From Spirochaetia bacterium (GTDB lineage: Bacteria; Spirochaetota; Spirochaetia; Treponematales; Treponemataceae): a stretch of 64,000 nt of DNA. The stretch is from contig CAAGIR010000142.1 of the NCBI GenBank assembly GCA_900769975.1, positions 1 to 64,000 of the forward strand, in the 5' to 3' direction. Position 1 is the first letter of the stretch. Every line of letters begins with the position of its first letter. Positions 60,056 through 64,000 of the stretch are shown here, in pieces. The position numbers and the translations under genes are program-made. The notes under the pieces are model-generated. The model was not told where the DNA came from, made no database searches, and saw only the letters and a list, made by a program, of their open reading frames with translations.

Positions 60056-61792
60056 TTATGAATTGCAATACTTTGCTAAAAGTGTTCTGGCATGCTGTAA
60101 TGACTGTTCTGTATCGGAATCACCAGACAACATTCTCGCTATTTCTGCAACTCTTTCTTCTCCTTCAATTACATGAACATTTGAACTTGTAATTTCATCG
60201 GACACTGTTTTTTCAATTTTTATTTGATTATCGGCATAAACAGCAATACTTGCAAGATGTGTAATACAAAAAATCTGCCTGTTTTTAGCAAGATTTTTTA
60301 AATGCGAACCAACGGCAACAGCAACTTCTCCTCCAATTCCTGTATCAATTTCATCAAAAATTAGAGTATCAACAAAATCTGTCTGTGCAAAAATAGTTTT
60401 TAAAGCAAGCATAACCCTGGAAAGTTCACCACCCGAAGCAATTTTTGCAAGCGGCAGTAAAGGATTTCCAGGATTTGCGCTTATCATAAATTCAATATCA
60501 TCTTGACCGTAAGGCCCGCAGTTTTGCTGTAAGTTAGTTCCAGATTTTTGTTTGATGAAAACTTCAAATTTTGTACCGTTCATTCCCAATTTTGACAAAA
60601 TTTCGTTTACTTCTTTATTCAAAACCGACGCGGTTTCTTTTCTTTTTGTCGAAAGCATTTGTGCTTCATGTAAAACTTCACGTTCCAAATTTTTGATTTC
60701 ATTTTCCAGCTTATCTTTATAGTTATTTCCATCTCCATTTTCTTCTATAAAGGTTTGTGCTTTTTCATAATATTCAAAAACTTCAGAAACAGGAGCATTT
60801 ATAGACGAAGCATACTTTTTTTTCAAACTATAAATCAAAGAAAGCCTGTCTTCCACTTCCTGCAAACGATTTTGATCAAAAACAAGCGAATTTTGATAAT
60901 TCGAAAATTCATCTGCAATATCAGACATTTCATAAAACAAAGATTCAAGTCTATTTTCAAGTGGATTTACCGATTTATCCAATTCAACTAGATGAGAACA
61001 ATCCCTACGTACTCTTTTCAACAAAGAAATAACACAATTTTCATCGTCAGATATCACTTGATTAATTGACACAATATCAGAATAAATCTTTTCATAAGAC
61101 ACAAGTCTTGACTGTTCTTCTTCCAATATTTCATCTTCATTCTGTTTTAATTTTGCTTCAGTAATTTCCTTCACTGCAAAAGTCATCATATCCAGGTTTC
61201 GCAATCTTTCACTGTCGGACATAGAATATTTTTCCAGTTCTTTGCGTTTACTCACAAGTTCCGAATATTTTCTTGTAAAAGATTCTACTTCATTTAAAAT
61301 TCCAGCCCTTGCATCCAGATATTTTCTATGTTCTGTTACTTTCATTAAAGACTGATGTTCATGCTGTCCATGTATATCAACAAGAAAAGCAGAAAACTGT
61401 GCCAGTTCATTTCTAGTTACAGGAGTTTCATTTATCCATGCAGCAGATTTTCCCGTATCTTTAATAAACCTGCGTAACAATACTCTGTTATTCTCAATCT
61501 CTATATCATGAATTTTCAACCATTCACTTGCATTTACAGGTTCTTCCTCATCAAGAATATTATCCCTGATATTTTGAGGCTCAATGTAAAAAGTACCGCT
61601 CACCGAAGCTTCTTTTTTACCAGTTCTTATCTGTGAAATCTCAGCTTTTCCACCAAGCAAAAAAGATAAAGCACCAATTAAAATAGATTTTCCAGCTCCA
61701 GTTTCACCAGATAAAACAGTAAAACCTTTTGAAAATTCCAGATAATCATAATCTATAAGAGCAAAATCTTTAATAGTTAAATCTTCAAGCAT
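60056..61792 (-). CDS. recN: DNA repair protein RecN
   Basis: SMC-like ATPase of double-strand break repair. The Walker A region is G-E-T-G-A-G-K-S-I-L-I-G-A at about residue 30, the signature L-A-S-G-G-E-L-S-R-V-M-L-A-L-K-T and Walker B L-I-F-D-E-I-D-T-G-I-G-G are near residue 455-500, with long coiled coils between. A-I-T-H-L-A style C-I-T-H-L-A-S-I-A follows. Length 578 is typical. GGAGG lies 5 bases before the ATG, inside the nadK end (8-base overlap). Confidence 0.96.
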   Translation of the reverse strand: MLEDLTIKDFALIDYDYLEFSKGFTVLSGETGAGKSILIGALSFLLGGKAEISQIRTGKKEASVSGTFYIEPQNIRDNILDEEEPVNASEWLKIHDIEIENNRVLLRRFIKDTGKSAAWINETPVTRNELAQFSAFLVDIHGQHEHQSLMKVTEHRKYLDARAGILNEVESFTRKYSELVSKRKELEKYSMSDSERLRNLDMMTFAVKEITEAKLKQNEDEILEEEQSRLVSYEKIYSDIVSINQVISDDENCVISLLKRVRRDCSHLVELDKSVNPLENRLESLFYEMSDIADEFSNYQNSLVFDQNRLQEVEDRLSLIYSLKKKYASSINAPVSEVFEYYEKAQTFIEENGDGNNYKDKLENEIKNLEREVLHEAQMLSTKRKETASVLNKEVNEILSKLGMNGTKFEVFIKQKSGTNLQQNCGPYGQDDIEFMISANPGNPLLPLAKIASGGELSRVMLALKTIFAQTDFVDTLIFDEIDTGIGGEVAVAVGSHLKNLAKNRQIFCITHLASIAVYADNQIKIEKTVSDEITSSNVHVIEGEERVAEIARMLSGDSDTEQSLQHARTLLAKYCNS

Positions 61793-62627
61793 GAGGACCT
61801 CCAGACCAATTCAACTTTGACCGCAATGCATTATAAAACTTTTCGCTTGTAGCACAAATAAGTTTTACTTTTTTTCCGTATTTTCTCACACAAATCACAT
61901 CTTCTGATTGTAACGAAACAGCTTCCTGGCCGTCGACTGTTATACAAATTTCTTTTGCCCTGCTTTCTTCCACACTAATTGATAACTCACCTTTCGGACT
62001 CAAAACTATTGGTCTGCTAGACAAAGAAAAAGAATTTACGGGTGTCAAAACAAACGCACTCAGATTAGGATCAACAATAGGACCGCCTGCAGCAGCAGAA
62101 TACGCTGTAGAACCAGTGGAAGTAGCAACAATCACCCCGTCGGATTTTAGTTTACATAATGGAACGTTATTATATTTTACTGACAGAGAAATAGTAGAAG
62201 CACCTCTTTTTGCCGAAATTACAACATCATTCAACCCTAAAGACGAATAAACAAGTTCAGAATTTCTGAACACTTTTACATCCAGCATTGACCGTTCATC
62301 AATAAATGCATTCCCATCTAAAAACTTTTCAAGTTCACATTTCCATTCGCAAGGCTGAACAGATGCAATAAAACCAAACTGTCCCAAATTAACAGGAAAA
62401 ACAGGAATTTCATCTTCAACTGAATTTCTTGCCGCAAACAAAACTGTTCCATCGCCACCCAAAGTAACTACAAAATCAACTGCACAAAAAGGAACATTTT
62501 TACAAAACCCATCAAAATTTAAAAACTCAGAATCAATTCCTTGATTTTCGAGAAAATTTTTAATTTCCTTTGCAAGTAACATAGATTCATCTTTGTTTAC
62601 ATTAATAACAATAAGAGCTTTTTTCAT
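61785..62627 (-). CDS. nadK: NAD kinase
   Basis: Phosphorylates NAD to NADP. G-G-D-G-T-V-L-F-A (about 58) and N-G-V-I-V-A-T-S-T-G-S-T-A-Y type signature (S-D-G-V-I-V-A-T-S-T-G-S-T-A-Y-S) are complete. The N-terminal half starts K-K-A-L-I-V-I-N-V-N-K-D-E. 280 residues is the usual length. AAGGT precedes the ATG by about 6. Overlaps recN by 8 bases. Confidence 0.95.
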   Translation of the reverse strand: MKKALIVINVNKDESMLLAKEIKNFLENQGIDSEFLNFDGFCKNVPFCAVDFVVTLGGDGTVLFAARNSVEDEIPVFPVNLGQFGFIASVQPCEWKCELEKFLDGNAFIDERSMLDVKVFRNSELVYSSLGLNDVVISAKRGASTISLSVKYNNVPLCKLKSDGVIVATSTGSTAYSAAAGGPIVDPNLSAFVLTPVNSFSLSSRPIVLSPKGELSISVEESRAKEICITVDGQEAVSLQSEDVICVRKYGKKVKLICATSEKFYNALRSKLNWSGGPHA

Positions 62628-62657
62628 CTGAACCTTATCTAGAAATTTTACTACCTC

Positions 62658-63710
62658 TTATGGTAAAGAACTCAAAACCTTGATTATCTTAGAGCTTTCA
62701 GCATGAGTTAATCTTGGATATAAAGGAATATGAACACAACGTAAATATAAAGACTTAGCATGAATACATTTTTCAGATAATTCATCTTTTAAAGCAATTA
62801 TCGAATTTTCATATGCCAAATTTATTTCTATATCTTTTTTTGCAGCATATTGTTTTACATCTTTATATGAACTAGACAATACAAGCGGAAAACAACACAT
62901 CGTAGAACCGTTTTCCATCTCTCTTGCAAACATTTTATGACGCCCAATAAAACATGCCTGCTGATACATAGCAAAAAGTTCCTTACGAGTTTTTTCATTA
63001 CGAGGAAATTCTTTTACCTGTACCCAAGCCAAAGCAGCATTTATATCTGGTAATAAATCAGTCAAAGGAGCTTCATCGACGTATTTTTTTAGGACAATCC
63101 ACTCTCGTCTGCCAGGAGAAATCAAAACAGCACCACCGCCTGCCGTAATAACATCACGTTCTTCCAGACCCAAAATAGAATAAACACCAAAAGTTCCAGC
63201 CATTTTTCGCTCTTGCACCGCACCGTCCTCACCAGGTATAGCAAGACCGGCACCTGCGCTTTGCGATATATCCTCGATAATTGGCAAACCAAGCTGAACT
63301 ATTTCGTTTAAATCAGGTAAAATGCCTTCAGTTTCATGCAACAATAAAAGTTTTCCACCGTCTTTCATACCTTCGCAGATGATTTCTTTATTAACTAAAC
63401 CATTTGATTCATCTACATCCAATACTAAAGGTTCAAAACCCATAGAAACAAGAGACTGATATTGCCACGCAGGAGCCAAAGCAGAAACCATTACTTTTGA
63501 ACCACTTTCCAAACCAATTGACTGTAAAGCATATTTTAAAGCAATAGCAGGACTTCTTAAAGCAACTGCACCATCACATTTTATAAATTCTTTAATCTGA
63601 GAAATCAACTTAGCATTCAACTCGCCAGGTCCAATTTTTTCATCGACCATACAAGTCAAAACTGCATCCATTTCTTTTCTACGAATAGTTGTACTGTAAG
63701 TCTGTATCAT
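62658..63710 (-). CDS. DegT/DnrJ/StrS-fold protein lacking the PLP lysine
   Basis: The family makes aminosugars by PLP-dependent transfer. The fold is recognisable: A-V-A-L-R-S-P-A-I-A-L, V-M-V-S-A-L-A-P-A-W, I-I-E-D-I-S-Q-S-A-G-A (the Asp that holds PLP), and the later G-T-F-G-V-Y-S-I and A-G-G-G-A-V. In active members a Lys stands about five residues before the G-E-G-G loop; here that stretch is L-E-E-R-D-V-I-T with no Lys. The protein may bind but not turn over PLP. No sugar-nucleotide genes are next to it; its ATG overlaps the cheW stop (TAATG), linking it to chemotaxis expression. Function unknown. Confidence 0.72.
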   Translation of the reverse strand: MIQTYSTTIRRKEMDAVLTCMVDEKIGPGELNAKLISQIKEFIKCDGAVALRSPAIALKYALQSIGLESGSKVMVSALAPAWQYQSLVSMGFEPLVLDVDESNGLVNKEIICEGMKDGGKLLLLHETEGILPDLNEIVQLGLPIIEDISQSAGAGLAIPGEDGAVQERKMAGTFGVYSILGLEERDVITAGGGAVLISPGRREWIVLKKYVDEAPLTDLLPDINAALAWVQVKEFPRNEKTRKELFAMYQQACFIGRHKMFAREMENGSTMCCFPLVLSSSYKDVKQYAAKKDIEINLAYENSIIALKDELSEKCIHAKSLYLRCVHIPLYPRLTHAESSKIIKVLSSLP

Positions 63711-64000
63711 TACTGTATATCAATTATTTTTTGCAATTCTTTAGCATTAAACAGTTTTCTAGTATTCAGCATGATTAAATAACCATGATCTTCACGAATA
63801 ACACCTTCGATATATTCATTACCAATGCCGCTAAGCATCTGAGGAGGCTCTTTCACATCTTCTTCTTTTACAGTAACAACTCTTTCGACTTTATCGATGA
63901 TAATGCCGATTTTACTACCTTCAATATCAAGAATGATAAAACCACCTTCCATTTCTATATCTTCTGGTTTTGTAGCAGACTGAATCTTAAAACGTTTATG
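63710..64000 (-). CDS. cheW: CheW-type chemotaxis coupling protein, C-terminal part
   Basis: CheW links chemoreceptors to the kinase CheA. Only the last 96 codons are in the window; the gene runs past the right edge. The pattern F-I-I-L-D-I-E-G-S-K-I-G-I-I-I-D-K-V-E-R-V-V-T-V, P-P-Q-M-L-S-G-I-G-N-E-Y-I-E-G-V and Y-L-I-M-L-N-T-R-K-L-F is the second half of a CheW domain. A longer CheW-domain protein cannot be excluded. First of the cheW/DegT-like/nadK/recN run. Confidence 0.85.
   Translation of the reverse strand, partial: HKRFKIQSATKPEDIEMEGGFIILDIEGSKIGIIIDKVERVVTVKEEDVKEPPQMLSGIGNEYIEGVIREDHGYLIMLNTRKLFNAKELQKIIDIQ

Overview
The window is AT-rich chromosomal DNA from a spirochaete, most likely a Treponema or close relative. 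The evidence is a flagellar gene block in spirochaetal order (flbB-fliK-flgD-flgE), a hook protein carrying Lys165 and Cys178 (the lysinoalanine cross-link residues known from T. denticola FlgE), many Sec/SPII lipoproteins with spirochaete-type lipoboxes, a eukaryote-like hexokinase and a CheW/DegT-like/nadK/recN cluster. The genus call is an inference. I see no phage, insertion sequence, CRISPR array, plasmid gene or rRNA. The window is mostly core genome.

Layout. 1-1226: end of a lipoprotein gene and a divergent membrane-bound LuxR-type regulator. 1293-6480 (minus): rimP-nusA-infB-rbfA translation/transcription operon. 6713-11817 (minus): cell-envelope and unknown genes, a Nudix hydrolase, a NeuB-like sialic-acid-type synthase and hisS. 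12108-14942: secA. 15104-20127 (minus): lepB, tatD, miaA, rlmI, with one small + strand gene. 20199-24878 (plus): HAD hydrolase, thiI, family-4 uracil-DNA glycosylase, priA. 24879-28924 (minus): truA, a DUF2225-type protein, acpS, ybbR/cdaR, cdaA (c-di-AMP synthesis). 28925-29434: a long gene-free stretch with a striking tandem four-hairpin repeat. 29435-33615 (minus): flagellar hook genes. 33688-43243: sugar use (hexokinase, 4-alpha-glucanotransferase, LacI regulator, two sugar permeases and a binding protein) with pcrA inserted on the plus strand. 43517-43796: tRNA-Lys, tRNA-His, tRNA-Arg. 43973-47368 (plus): xseA-xseB-mutL. 47378-50661 (minus): two TPR/coiled-coil proteins. 50819-57005 (plus): beta-propeller-like protein, degenerate M23 protein, two phosphohexomutases, DnaQ-like exonuclease. 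57002-64000 (minus): LysM/degenerate M23 protein, HD protein, helical protein, recN, nadK, DegT-like protein, end of cheW.

Most notable signals. (1) About ten genes have no Shine-Dalgarno but a -10-like hexamer ending exactly 6-7 nt before the ATG, which predicts leaderless mRNAs as a regular second mode of gene expression here. (2) Two 138-bp tandem copies upstream of cdaA each fold into four successive hairpins, and essentially all differences between the copies fall in loops or linkers, so the stems look selected. (3) The sugar operon promoter carries three LacI-type operators end to end with a 12-bp period just downstream of the predicted start of transcription. (4) Several enzymes look catalytically dead: two M23-fold proteins without the zinc ligands and a DegT-like protein without the PLP lysine next to cheW. 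(5) A TPR protein carries seven W-[EQ]-x-[ILV] motifs in an acidic tail.
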